Source: CAJWOS01 sp964502005 (GTDB taxonomy: Bacteria; Myxococcota_A; UBA796; UBA2385). Taken from it: a stretch of 64,000 nucleotides of DNA. The stretch spans positions 310,001 to 374,000 of the forward strand of contig CAZCUX010000003.1 of the NCBI GenBank assembly GCA_964502005.1. Direction: 5' to 3'. The translations under genes and the position numbers were made by a program. Below, piece after piece: positions 32,610-42,600 of this stretch. Numbering within the stretch: the stretch's first letter is position 1; each line of letters starts with the position of its first letter. The notes below the pieces were generated by a model. That model was not told the DNA's origin and searched no databases. It worked only from the letters and a program-made list of their open reading frames with translations.

Positions 32610-34901
32610 TTATTTCACGCTGTCCGCGACGGGACCCGCGTTGACTCCCACGACATGCGTGGCAGTCTTGGCGGCGCGCTTGCGGTGCACCGTCGCATTG
32701 CTGCCATCGCCCTTGGCTTCGTCAACCTCCGCCGCGACCAACCACGCAAGGCCGTCTTCGGGGGCGAGGCTGGTTGCGCGCTTGGCGTATTCGGCGGCTT
32801 TGTCGAGGTCGCCGCGGAGTAGCTCCAGGCGCGTGGCGTTGATCCAAGTGCTCGACATATTGGGGTAATGGACCTTGGACATCGCCAAGCTGGCGTCGGC
32901 GCGTTCAAGGGCCTTCTTGATGGCGCCTTGGCGGTCCATCTGCTGCGCTTGGGCGGCCCATGCGAGGTGGGTTGCGGTGACCGTGGGCCGTGCCTCGGAC
33001 ATTTCGTTGAGCGCCTGAAGCGTGAGCTTGTCGCCCACCAGCGCGTTGCTGTTGGCGCGCCAGCGGTCCATGACGACGATGTCGTCGGGGCTCAAGACCA
33101 CCGCACGGTCGAGAACCTTCTGTGCGGAGGCGAGGTCGCCCGACTTGGCGAATGCCTCGGCCAAGGCAAGCCGACGATAGGCATCGGGGCCCGACCGCCA
33201 CTCCAAAATGATGGCCTGGCGAACGGCCTCGTGTGCGCGTTCTGTCTGACCACTGGCCAGCGCAGAAACACCGTATATGTCGGCCAGATAGGGGTCGATG
33301 TCGAAGCGGTCGCGGTACAAGGACTCGACGGCGCTATGGTTGCCGGCGAGGAACTCGATGCGGGCCAGCAGGCCGTCGGCGGCGATGCAGGCTTCGGGCT
33401 GGCTCTTGATGAGGGCGCCAGACTCGGGCATCAGGGGGGCCGGGGCACCCATCGCGACATCGCGCTCCCGAATCTCTCGAACTTCGACGAAGCCAATGTC
33501 TTCGGGGTTGAAGTAGTAGTCGGCGCCTTCTTTGGCCGCGTCTTCCAAGATCTCGTTGAGCTCGTCGCGGACGAGGGCATGCCAGTCCCACCAGCCATGG
33601 TAGAGCGACGAGGCCTTCTCGAGCGCCTCTTTGGCTTCCGCGGGCTGGCTGTACGCGATGACGCGCGCGCCGTAATCAAGCCAGCCTTTGCAGCCATTGG
33701 GCTCGAACTCTGCGGCCGTCTTCCAGGCTTCGAGTGCGCCTTTGGTGTCGTGGGCGGCCTCGCGGGCCTTGGCTACACGGGTCCAAGCGGCGGCGGAGCC
33801 ACGCGGGAGCGTCGTGTCCTTTTGGACCTCTTCTTCAGCGTCGGCAGGCTTTTCCATCGCCTTTTTCAGCGCATCTTCGGCATCGGCGAGCATCAACGGG
33901 ACAGGGTCGTGGCGGCCGGCCTTCGTCGCCAAGCGGAACGCGATGGCGCCGGTGGCATTGTTGTGGGAGTAGTCGTAGTGCGCCAACACTTCCCGCCCAA
34001 ACTGTCCGTAGACGACGACTTCTTCGGGGTCGAGCGCGTACTGCTGCACCGTATCAAAGCCGCCATCGACGACCACGCGCATATCGACGGCCTGGCCATC
34101 AAGGTTGAGCTTGGCCGAGCCGATGCGCTCGCCGCCAGGGGCATCTACACCCGGCGCACCCACTGTGAGCGAGCGCGCGACGCGCGTGTCGCTGTTGGTG
34201 CCCAAGCGTACTTTGACGGCGGTTTCGCCCACCTTGGCTTCGGTCCACAAAAACGAGCCGCGCCAGACCTTTTTCTTTCCGCGCTTCGTCTTGTACGGCT
34301 CCACGAAGGACGCGCTGCCGACACCCGCAGCGACAGCCGTGCCGCCGCCCAGTGCTGCGACAAGTGCGTCGCCTTCGGATGCGGGCGCGAACCGCACTAC
34401 GCCCGCCGATGGCACAATGGCCCACGCAACACCGGAGAGCGCCTTGAGGCCGATATAACCATCAAGACTGAGCACACCTTGGGCGCCCATCGATGTTTGG
34501 GAGGTGCGCTGAATCGAAACCGGGAAGTTGGCCGCAACGGTGACGTTGTCGAGTGCCATCTCACCAATTTTGATCTGCCCGACCTCAGCTGTGGACCACG
34601 ACTTTTTCTCGTGCTCTTTGGCTTCAAGCTTCAGCGCACCTACGCCGGGGCCGCCCGACAACACGATTTCATCTGCTTCGGGAAGAAGCGCGAGAAACAG
34701 GCGGGTTTCGCCAACCGTCGCGGCGATGACCGGCAACCCTTCGTAGCCGGGTACGTCGTACAGCGGGACTTCGACGGTGCCGGACAGGGTGGTGGCCTCG
34801 ACCTCAGAGCGGAACTGGTCCGTCTTCTTGCTGGCGAGGGCGGGGGATGCCACACCCAGCAGGGCAACGGCGGAGGGGGCGAGGAGAAGGGATGGCCGCA
34901 T
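32610..34901 (-). CDS. Exported TPR-repeat protein with possible aspartyl-protease-like N-terminal domain
   Basis: A 763-residue secreted protein. A signal peptide ends at ALAS (about residue 24). Residues about 30-340 are beta-rich, with two segments (EGLPVIAATVGETRLFLALLPEADEIVLS and a later GSAKLNLDGQAVDMRVVVDGGFDTVQQ) resembling retropepsin-like aspartyl-protease halves, where the DTG is degenerate. After a charged linker, the C-terminal 400 residues are TPR helices (AAWTRVAKAREAAHD, DYGARVIAYSQPAEAKEALEKA, AEAFAKSGDLASAQKVL). GAGGA precedes the ATG at 34901; an upstream Met at 34958 is unlikely. A scaffold or assembly role is inferred. It is divergent from enolase. Confidence 0.72.
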   Translation of the reverse strand: MRPSLLLAPSAVALLGVASPALASKKTDQFRSEVEATTLSGTVEVPLYDVPGYEGLPVIAATVGETRLFLALLPEADEIVLSGGPGVGALKLEAKEHEKKSWSTAEVGQIKIGEMALDNVTVAANFPVSIQRTSQTSMGAQGVLSLDGYIGLKALSGVAWAIVPSAGVVRFAPASEGDALVAALGGGTAVAAGVGSASFVEPYKTKRGKKKVWRGSFLWTEAKVGETAVKVRLGTNSDTRVARSLTVGAPGVDAPGGERIGSAKLNLDGQAVDMRVVVDGGFDTVQQYALDPEEVVVYGQFGREVLAHYDYSHNNATGAIAFRLATKAGRHDPVPLMLADAEDALKKAMEKPADAEEEVQKDTTLPRGSAAAWTRVAKAREAAHDTKGALEAWKTAAEFEPNGCKGWLDYGARVIAYSQPAEAKEALEKASSLYHGWWDWHALVRDELNEILEDAAKEGADYYFNPEDIGFVEVREIRERDVAMGAPAPLMPESGALIKSQPEACIAADGLLARIEFLAGNHSAVESLYRDRFDIDPYLADIYGVSALASGQTERAHEAVRQAIILEWRSGPDAYRRLALAEAFAKSGDLASAQKVLDRAVVLSPDDIVVMDRWRANSNALVGDKLTLQALNEMSEARPTVTATHLAWAAQAQQMDRQGAIKKALERADASLAMSKVHYPNMSSTWINATRLELLRGDLDKAAEYAKRATSLAPEDGLAWLVAAEVDEAKGDGSNATVHRKRAAKTATHVVGVNAGPVADSVK

Positions 34902-35100
34902 GGAAGTCCTCGGTGCGGAGGGCCGGCGTCGCCCCAGGTCGGGCGTCGGCGGGCACAATATCAGAAAGCGGATGCAAAAAAGGTCGGAGACCGTGCGGAT
35001 AGAGGTGCCTGAATATCGCTTGTGCGCCCATAGGGCAACGAAGGTTGCCCGTCCGATTTTTGGGCGATACTCGTGCCCATCACTCCTTGGAGGCTGGCGT

Positions 35101-36372
35101 ATGGCGGCAATTTTCGAAGTCTATGGGCGGATGATCCTGGACTCACGGGGCAATCCTACAGTTGAAGTCGAGGTGGTCACCGAAGACGGCGAAGTGGGGC
35201 GCGCTGCGGTTCCAAGCGGCGCAAGCACCGGCGAGCACGAGGCCGTGGAGCTTCGGGACGGCGATGCAACCGAGTGGATGGGCAAAGGGGTGGCGCGTGC
35301 GGTCGACAATGTAAACCGCATCGCGGAACATCTTGTTGGCCTCGACGTGCAGGACCAGCGCGGCATCGACCGCTTGATGGTTGATCTCGATGGCACGGAC
35401 AACAAGGGCCGCCTTGGCGCAAATGCCATTTTGGGCGTCTCGTTGGCGGTGGCGCGGGCGGCGGCGCGTGGCTTGGATGTGCCGCTGTATCGCCATATTG
35501 GTGGTGTCGGCGCACATGTTCTGCCGGTTCCGATGCTGAATGTGCTCAACGGTGGCGCCCATGCCGACAACAACGTCGACATCCAGGAGTTCATGATTGC
35601 TCCTGTTGGCGCTTCGTCGTTCTCGGAAGCTCTGCGTATGGGCACAGAGACGTTCCACGCCCTCAAGAGCGTGCTCAAAAAGCGGAATCTCGCCACTGCG
35701 GTCGGCGACGAGGGCGGGTTCGCGCCCAATCTCGGCAGCAACGAAGAGGCCCTTGGCCTGTTGGTCGAGGCCATCGAGAAAGCCGGCTATCGGCCTGGCG
35801 AAGACATCTTCTTGGCCCTCGATGTCGCCGCCAGCGAGCTGTATCGCGATGGCGCGTACCACCTTGGTGGCGAGAAAGTCGACGCAGCCGGCATGGTTGA
35901 CTTCTACGCCAACCTCGCCGACCGCTATCCGCTCTACAGCATCGAAGATGGGCTCGACGAAAATGACTGGGACGGTTGGGCCTTGTTGACGCAGCGCTTG
36001 GGAAGCCGTCTGCAGCTTGTGGGCGACGACCTCTTCGTCACCAATACCCGCCGCCTGTCGACCGGTATAGAAAACCGTTCGGCCAACAGCATTCTCATCA
36101 AGGTCAACCAGATTGGCACCTTGACCGAGACCCTCGACGCGATTCGGATGGCGCATCGTTCGGGCTTTACGAGCGTGATTTCGCACCGCTCTGGCGAGAC
36201 AGAAGACACCTTCATCGCCGACCTCGCCGTCGCGACCAACGCCGGGCAAATCAAGACCGGCGCGCCGTGTCGGTCGGAGCGGGTTGCCAAATACAACCAG
36301 CTGCTGCGAATCGCCGAAGAACTGGACGAAAGCGCCGTTTTTGCGGGTCGCTCGGTGCTCCGCCGTCGCTGA
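35101..36372 (+). CDS. eno: Enolase
   Basis: A 423-residue glycolytic enzyme interconverting 2-phosphoglycerate and phosphoenolpyruvate. The substrate and metal sites are all recognisable: SGASTGEHEA (Ser for the mobile loop metal), GDEGGFAPN, LALDVAASE (metal Asp), YSIEDGLDENDW (metal Glu), VGDDLFVTN (metal Asp), ILIKVNQIGTLTE (catalytic Lys) and SHRSGETED near the C-terminus. Length fits bacterial enolase. TTGGAGG lies 6 nt before the ATG at 35101. Its stop is 3 bp from the stop of the convergent SDR gene, so transcription must read into or terminate within the neighbouring gene. Confidence 0.97.
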   Translation: MAAIFEVYGRMILDSRGNPTVEVEVVTEDGEVGRAAVPSGASTGEHEAVELRDGDATEWMGKGVARAVDNVNRIAEHLVGLDVQDQRGIDRLMVDLDGTDNKGRLGANAILGVSLAVARAAARGLDVPLYRHIGGVGAHVLPVPMLNVLNGGAHADNNVDIQEFMIAPVGASSFSEALRMGTETFHALKSVLKKRNLATAVGDEGGFAPNLGSNEEALGLLVEAIEKAGYRPGEDIFLALDVAASELYRDGAYHLGGEKVDAAGMVDFYANLADRYPLYSIEDGLDENDWDGWALLTQRLGSRLQLVGDDLFVTNTRRLSTGIENRSANSILIKVNQIGTLTETLDAIRMAHRSGFTSVISHRSGETEDTFIADLAVATNAGQIKTGAPCRSERVAKYNQLLRIAEELDESAVFAGRSVLRRR

Positions 36373-36375
36373 ACG

Positions 36376-37236
36376 CTACTCTCCCGACGTGTCTGGACCT
36401 TTGGGACCAGGCAGCGCGGGATGGCGAGCCATACGAAGTTTTCGTGCGCGGCTCGCCAATACTGTGTGCATCACGCGGGGCAAGAATGGGCGGAGAAGCA
36501 AGGCTAGCCGCTCTTTTCCCGCGATGATGACCTCCATCTGCCGCCACGCGGTCGCGACCACCACCCGCTGCGCAACCCAGTCGGGTGTAATGCGCGCGTC
36601 GTCCGTGTCCAAGGCGTCGCTGTCCGGCGATGCGGCTGCGGCGTGGCGCCCAAAGTCCGTGCTGACGTAGGAGGGCATCGCAATTGTCACGAAGATGCCG
36701 TCGTCGGCGTGTTCTGCGCGAAGCGCCTCGAACCATCCCATGACGGCGTGCTTGCTCGCCGCATACGCCGTGCGGTACGCCGAAGCGACGCGCCCTGCAA
36801 TGCTCGAAATGACGACGATGTGCCCGCCTCCGCGCGAAATCATTCCCGGAATCGCGACGCGGGTGAGCTGTGCGGGTCCAAAAAAATTGACCTCGAAAAT
36901 AAATCGCTCTTGTTCGGCGGTGGTCTCGAGCATGCTGGCGCGCTGGCCGATTCCGGCATTGTGAATGAGGACGTCGACGCCACCGAGCGCCTCCACCGCC
37001 TGCACGGCTTCGGCGAAGGTCTCGGGACGGGCGAGGTCGAGCGGCAAAATGTGGTGCGCGGGGCCGTCGGGCTGCTGGCACGCGACCGCGACCACCTTGA
37101 GTGCATCCACACGGCGCGCGGAGAGGACGAGGCAGGCCCCTGCTTCGGCATAAGCATGGGCCAATGCTTCTCCTATTCCCGAGGATGCGCCGGTAATCCA
37201 GACGATCTTGCCGCGGAAGTCGGGGACGAGTGGCAT
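36376..37236 (-). CDS. Short-chain dehydrogenase/reductase
   Basis: A 286-residue classical SDR. The nucleotide-binding loop is TGASSGIG (residues about 15-22), NAG is at the end of strand 4, and catalytic Ser, Tyr and Lys are in VISSIAG and AYAASKHAV (YxxxK). The substrate is unknown; the extended hydrophobic C-terminus (LALLLRPFLPRVMHTVL) is like membrane-associated DHRS7-type reductases acting on lipids or retinoid-like substrates. GGGAG lies upstream of the ATG at 37236; a longer in-frame start at 37293 lacks a site. Directly convergent to enolase; divergent from the aminotransferase-like gene. Confidence 0.87.
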   Translation of the reverse strand: MPLVPDFRGKIVWITGASSGIGEALAHAYAEAGACLVLSARRVDALKVVAVACQQPDGPAHHILPLDLARPETFAEAVQAVEALGGVDVLIHNAGIGQRASMLETTAEQERFIFEVNFFGPAQLTRVAIPGMISRGGGHIVVISSIAGRVASAYRTAYAASKHAVMGWFEALRAEHADDGIFVTIAMPSYVSTDFGRHAAAASPDSDALDTDDARITPDWVAQRVVVATAWRQMEVIIAGKERLALLLRPFLPRVMHTVLASRARKLRMARHPALPGPKGPDTSGE

Positions 37237-37381
37237 GGATGGAACTCCCAAACGTGCAACGGTGGCACGCGACCCGATATCTTGGTGCTTCATTGAGCGC
37301 CGCAGAGTCTGTCACAGGCTTGGGCCACCGGTCGGGTGGCCTACTTGTGACGGAGAGCGCGCTCAACGCGACGGAGATGCA

Positions 37382-38494
37382 ATGACATCCGGGCTAAAGC
37401 CCCCTCCTGGCGTCACACTGCCTTTGAACTTGGGCCTCAACGACGGCACTTACGCCCCTGCGGCCGTAGCCGAGGCCATGACGCGCCTCGCGACGCGCAC
37501 GGGGCTTCGTAACTATACGGACAGCACCAATCGGCGCTTGCGTGAGGCGATTGCCGAAAAAGATGGTGTCTCTCCCGACAACGTCTTCTTGCACAATGGC
37601 TCAGGCCCGATTTTGAAGATGGTCGTGCCGTTCTTGGTGCGGCGCGAAATCAAAAAGTCCCCTGTGCGCATCATCAAGCATTTGACGGTCAAGCGCGGCT
37701 ATCCGCTGGTCACGCCACGTTTGACGTACAGCAAAGTGCCGCGCAAGGGCGAAGAAGCGGGCCTGACGGTGACGATGCTCGGGCTCGACCCGTCCAACGG
37801 CTTCAAGCTCGACATTCAAGAGCTAGAGACGGCCGTGCGCCGCCGAGACAGCTTTGTCTATATCTGCAGCCCCAACAATCCCACCGGGAACGTGCTCATT
37901 ACTCGCGCGGAAGTGGAGCGCTTGGCCCAGGCATATCCACGGTCGATTTTTTGGATTGACGAAGCGTATGTGCAGTACATAAACCCGCAAGAACACGACT
38001 ATATTAGTCCACTTGCTGGTCGCTTGCCAAATGTCATGGTTGGTCGTACCTTTTCGTTTGCTTATGGTATGGCCGGACTTCGGCTCGGCTACCTTTTGGC
38101 GGACACCGAGCTGGTCAACGCCCTCAACGCCCAGCTGACCGACTATCGCGTGGGCACCATTCACGAGGAGCTGGGCATCGCGGCGCTCAACGACGCAGAG
38201 CACCTCCCTGACCTCTGGCAGCGCTGCGCGGAAGCGCGTTCGACGCTCATCCAGGGGTTTTCGGCGTTTTCGGGCGTCGAGATGTTCCCAAGCCAAGCCA
38301 ATTTCGTGTTGGGTCGGTTTACCGATGGTCGGAAAGGTGCCTGGCTCAAGGCGGAGCTCGAAAAACGCGGCGTACTCATCAAGAAGTTCGATGCGTGGGG
38401 CGAGCAGAACTACGACGAGTACTTCCGGCTCACTATCGGTACACCAGAAGAGAACGCCTTCTTGGTGCAGGTGGCGGCAGAAATCCTCGGCTGA
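37382..38494 (+). CDS. Class I/II aminotransferase-fold protein (HisC-like) lacking the PLP lysine
   Basis: A 370-residue fold-type I protein closest in layout to histidinol-phosphate and related aminotransferases. The substrate/PLP landmarks are mostly present: NYTDSTNRRLREAI, VFLHNGSGPIL, CSPNNPTGNVL, FWIDEAYVQY (the PLP-pyridine Asp). However, the internal-aldimine block, normally RTxSKAxGLAGLRxG, reads RTFSFAYGMAGLRLGY: Phe226 (codon TTT at 38057-38059) stands where the Schiff-base Lys should be. The flanking residues are intact, so this is a replacement, not misalignment. The protein may be a non-transaminating homologue. GGAG lies 6 nt before ATG 37382; an upstream Met at 37208 is inside the divergent SDR start region. 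Confidence 0.82.
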   Translation: MTSGLKPPPGVTLPLNLGLNDGTYAPAAVAEAMTRLATRTGLRNYTDSTNRRLREAIAEKDGVSPDNVFLHNGSGPILKMVVPFLVRREIKKSPVRIIKHLTVKRGYPLVTPRLTYSKVPRKGEEAGLTVTMLGLDPSNGFKLDIQELETAVRRRDSFVYICSPNNPTGNVLITRAEVERLAQAYPRSIFWIDEAYVQYINPQEHDYISPLAGRLPNVMVGRTFSFAYGMAGLRLGYLLADTELVNALNAQLTDYRVGTIHEELGIAALNDAEHLPDLWQRCAEARSTLIQGFSAFSGVEMFPSQANFVLGRFTDGRKGAWLKAELEKRGVLIKKFDAWGEQNYDEYFRLTIGTPEENAFLVQVAAEILG

Positions 38495-38545
38495 ATGGCA
38501 GAGGAGGGCGTTCGGGGGGGCAGCCCCGCGGGCGCCCGTGCGATG

Positions 38546-38998
38546 TCAGTCGGCCCATTCTTCGACGAGCATGACGTCGGGCGACAGCGTGTAGTCGCGT
38601 TGGCGCAGGGCGTCGCGCGCGGACTGGGGCAGGAGTCGACCCGGTGGGCGCGCGAAGCCTTCGATGGTGCGGTCCTCAAAGCCCAAAATCGGATCCGGTG
38701 GGACCGTCGTTCGCACCAACACTTTGATTTCCCGTTCGTGGGTTTGGCCGGGCTCCATCAGTGGGTAGATCCACCAAACCGTTTCGCCATCGGGTGCGGT
38801 TTGCTTGAGCTTCGCGCCATAGTTGGCGGTACCTTGAATCCGAACGCCACGATGTTCTTTGGAGATTTCTTGGACCGTGACCGGAACGGCTTCGGGCCGA
38901 AATCCGGGCAACGCGCCTCGCTCGAGGGTCCACAATCCGAGCGCGGAAAAAACGACAACCGAAGAAGGCAACAATACGGCGAGGACGAGCTTTTTCAT
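38546..38998 (-). CDS. Unknown membrane-anchored protein
   Basis: A 150-residue protein. Residues about 2-21 (KKLVLAVLLPSSVVVFSALGLW) are a signal anchor; the rest is a soluble domain with beta-strand pattern (VPVTVQEISKEHRGVRIQGTANYG, TVWWIYPLMEPG, REIKVLVRT) and an Arg-rich ending. No enzyme motif or known family is recognised. The ATG at 38998 is followed by the classical MKK basic start of an exported protein; the earlier Met at 39049 lies beyond it. It lies convergent to the aminotransferase-like gene with 51 bp between stops. Confidence 0.6.
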   Translation of the reverse strand: MKKLVLAVLLPSSVVVFSALGLWTLERGALPGFRPEAVPVTVQEISKEHRGVRIQGTANYGAKLKQTAPDGETVWWIYPLMEPGQTHEREIKVLVRTTVPPDPILGFEDRTIEGFARPPGRLLPQSARDALRQRDYTLSPDVMLVEEWAD

Positions 38999-39127
38999 AG
39001 TTATGGGTGCCTCAATAATTCGGGTTCGTAGGTTTCCGACACCACACATGGTTTGCGGTGCCGTATACTCTGGGGAAAGTTGGTGAGGGCTCGACTGCGG
39101 GTCGCGTCACTCAGGAGGATGAGGAAG

Positions 39128-39607
39128 ATGGATCGAAGCCTGTGTGCGGTTCTTGCCGCTATCGCAATCGGTTGTGGAGAGCCCTACACGGACAATGTCC
39201 ACATCGGCGGCGAGAAGTATGATTACTCCTCCGACAGTACGGGGGGAGGTTCGGATGGCAGCGCGCCGGAAATCACCGGACTGAGCGTCGTGCTGGATGA
39301 AAATCCGGGCACGGGTTTCATTTTGGAGCTCACCGTCAGCTATACCGACGCTGACGATGACGTCGTTTCTGCCACCGCCGGAGAGGCTGGCGGCACGATT
39401 GAGATTACGGTCACCGAGGACGGCACGGAGCTTGACCCGCTGCAAGCCGAAGTTGGCGGTTCTGAAGCTCCTGTTGACGCTGACTCTGGCGATATCATCA
39501 CCGTCGTCACCAACATCGACGACCAATCGTCCTACGATGTGAGCGTCGTATTGATCGATATGGCGGGCAATGAGTCCGCAGCCGCTTCGGGCTCCTACAC
39601 GCCGTAA
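39128..39607 (+). CDS. Small Ig-like lipoprotein
   Basis: A 159-residue lipoprotein. The signal peptide contains AAIAIGC (lipobox, Cys16), followed by a Ser/Gly/Asp linker and one beta-sandwich of about 100 residues (ITGLSVVLDENPGTGFILELTVSYTD, then SYDVSVVLIDMAGNE), similar to bacterial Ig-like or PKD-like domains. It probably decorates the cell envelope; there is no active site. AGGAGG lies 9 nt before the ATG at 39128; ATG 39119 is possible but too close to the site. It is divergent from the anchored protein at 38546 and is followed closely by the hydantoinase gene. Confidence 0.72.
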   Translation: MDRSLCAVLAAIAIGCGEPYTDNVHIGGEKYDYSSDSTGGGSDGSAPEITGLSVVLDENPGTGFILELTVSYTDADDDVVSATAGEAGGTIEITVTEDGTELDPLQAEVGGSEAPVDADSGDIITVVTNIDDQSSYDVSVVLIDMAGNESAAASGSYTP

Positions 39608-39615
39608 TGTGACGA

Positions 39616-42600
39616 TTGGCCACATTGAGTACGGAAACGGTGCTTTCTAAGGTCTTTATGGACCAAGGTGGCACCTTTACGGATGTGGTGTCTATCGACT
39701 CCGACGGTCGGTTGACGGTACAAAAAGTCCCGACCCATCGATGTGACTTGGACGGTTTGGCGCGAGGTGCATCGGTTGTGGTCCGCGGAACCACTGCTGC
39801 GACCAACGCATTGCTAGAGCGAAACGGTCGCCCGGTGCTGCTTCTCACCAATGAAGGACTAGAAGACGTCGCCGACTTCGGCGAACAGGTCCGACCGGCC
39901 TTGTTTTCGCTGCGCGTGAAGCGTGCGCCTCCCTTGGGAATACGGGTGGTGGGCGTGCCGGGGCGAATTGCGGCGGACGGCACCATTTTGCAAGCGGTGG
40001 ACCCTGATGATGTTCGGTCATCGGTGCGGGCGGCTATTGCCGATGGCGTGGTCGACGCTGCAATCGTCTTGCTACACGGAACATTGGCTCCCGATGAAGA
40101 GCGTCGGCTGGCGCAGCTTTGCTTGGCCGAGGGGATAATACGGGTCACCTGCGGGCACGAAGTTGCGCCTGCTGCATCGTTTTTGCGCCGATTGCATACC
40201 TCGATTGTCGATGCGTCTCTGACACCCTTGTTGCCGCGGGCGGCCGGCGGTTGGATGACCTCGGATGGTGGCTTGGCGGCCCACGATAGCGCGGCGTGGC
40301 GGGGAAGCCGTGCGGTGCTGTCGGGGCCGGCGGGTGGGGTCATTGCTGCGGCGGACCTCGCGCGTCGCGCGGGCGTTTCGGGACCGGTCGTTGGATTGGA
40401 CATGGGGGGCACTTCGACCGACGTGTGTCGGCTGGGCCCGAACGCCGTCGTCCGACGGGTAGACGAAGTGGTGGTAGGTGGCGTGACCCTCGCGACACCG
40501 GCCGTACGAATCGAGACCATCGCTGCGGGCGGAGGGAGCTGCCTGACGGTGCGTGGCGACGCGTACGGCGTCGGGCCCCACAGCGCGGGTGCGTTTCCGG
40601 GGCCCGCCGTGATGGGGCGCGGCGGACCCGCAGCACTCACCGACGCCGAAGCCGTCCTCGGGCGCTTGCCCGCTTTTCCGCACGTGGGCGGCCCCGATGC
40701 CAACCAGCCCTTGGATGTCGCAGCGGCGCGGGCGGCGTTGGACGCGCTTTGTCCCGGAAGGCCCGTCGAGCAGGTCGCGGCGGGCTTTCGCGCGGTGGCC
40801 CATGCGAGCGCAGCCCAAGCGATTCGTCGAATCGTCGCTGAGGATGCGGGTGACCCTTCCGATCATACCCTGATTGCTTTCGGTGGCGCAGGGCCGGGTC
40901 ATGCGTGTGGTATTGCGCGTGCAGTCGGTATTCAGACTGTGTTGATTCCTTTTTTGGCGGGCGTATTTTCCGCGTGGGGCATCGGCTTGGCCCAGCCACG
41001 TTGGGACCGCCTGGTGCGTGTTGTTGGTTCTATTCGGGACGCATTTGCGGCAGCGAGCGAAGGATGTCCCAGTGCTCCGGAGGACTGGACCATCGATGTG
41101 TTGGTGGGACACGTCGGCGCGGCGGGCACGATTGCCCTTCGCGTGGCGATTGCGGAGGTCGCGGCGCTCGAAGAAGCGTGTTTGGTGGTACCATCGGCGG
41201 TCGGTGGCGTGCGCCGCTATCTGGTTGGTGCTTGGGAACAGCGCTTTCACGCCGAACACCAGGCCTATTTTGGGTATTGCCAAGCGCATTTGCCCACCGA
41301 AGTCCGGGCGATTCGCGTTGTGCGCGATGCGCACGCGACGGGACCGGAGCAGGTGCGTGTCTTCGGGGAAGAACGCCTGGACGGGGTCACCCAGGCGTGG
41401 TTTGCCGGGCGTTGGCAGCAGGTAGCGATGTTGTCGGTGGACGCGCGCACGCCCGTTGGTGCCCACATTGTCGGGCCGGCCTTGGTGTGTCTTCCGGGGG
41501 CGACCCTGGTGGTCGAGGAAGGCTGGCACGCTACGGTATGCGCGGGTTTTCTTCGCCTCGTTGACAAGGGAGAGGATGACGGCACCGCGTTTCTGGATGC
41601 CGCCGCGCGCACGGCGGTCTTTGGGGCGCGTCTCAGCGGCATCGCGGAGGCGATGGGGGAGCTGCTGGCGCGCACGGCGCGTTCCGTCAGTATTCGGGAG
41701 CGGCGCGACTTTTCGTGCGCCATTTTCGACGGTGCAGGGCAACTGGTGGTCAATGCGCCCCATGTACCCGTTCATCTCGGTGCAATGGGGCAAACGGTGC
41801 GTTCCCTCTTGTCGGCGCGCGGTCCCGAGCTTCGGCAGGGGCAGGTTTGGATGACCAACGACCCCTACGCTGGGGGCTCCCATTTGCCCGACATTACCGT
41901 TGTACAGCCGCTCTTCGACCTCAACGGTAACCTATTTGGATTTGTCGGGTGTCGTGGTCACCATGTTGACGTTGGCGGCACACGCGCGGGTTCTATGCCA
42001 CCCGATTCCCGTCATATTGATGAAGAAGGCGTGGTCATTCCACACGTTTGCTTGGTCTCTGACGGGGTGCTTTACGTTCCATCGCTGCCCGGTTGTCGGG
42101 AGCCGAATGTCGTTGCCGCCGATTTGCAAGCCCAGGTGGCCGCATGCGCTTGGGGCGCGCGCGCGGTGGGTGAGCAACACGCGACCATCGGTGGAGACGA
42201 CTTTTCCCGAAGGGTGATTGGGTTGCAGGCGGCAGCGGCGGCGGCGGTCTCCGAGGTGCTCTCCGCGCGTACTGGAACCTGGACCGGTACCGAGGTGCTC
42301 GATGATGGCACGCCGTTGACGGTTCGCTTGGAGATTGCCGAGGGCCGAGCGCGTGTGTTTGTAGATGCACCGGCCCATCCGGGCAACCTCAACGCCCCAC
42401 TTGCGGTCGCGCGAGCATCAGTGTTGTATACCTTGCGTTGCCTCGTCGATGAACCTGTCCCGTTGAATGAAGGCGTATTTCAGCACGTCGACATTCAGGT
42501 CAATTCCGGCGGGCTGTTCGACCCCCATTGGCCGGCGGCAGTCGTTGGAGGCAATGTAGAAACCTCCCAGCGATTGGTTGATGCGCTATTGGTGGCCCTT

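Noticed and set aside
32868..35012. 714-codon rightward frame over the TPR gene
   Set aside because: Antisense shadow; the TPR gene has signal peptide and repeats on the other strand.
40072..41883. 603-codon leftward frame inside the hydantoinase gene
   Set aside because: Arg-rich shadow without ribosome site; the hydantoinase motifs fix the coding strand.
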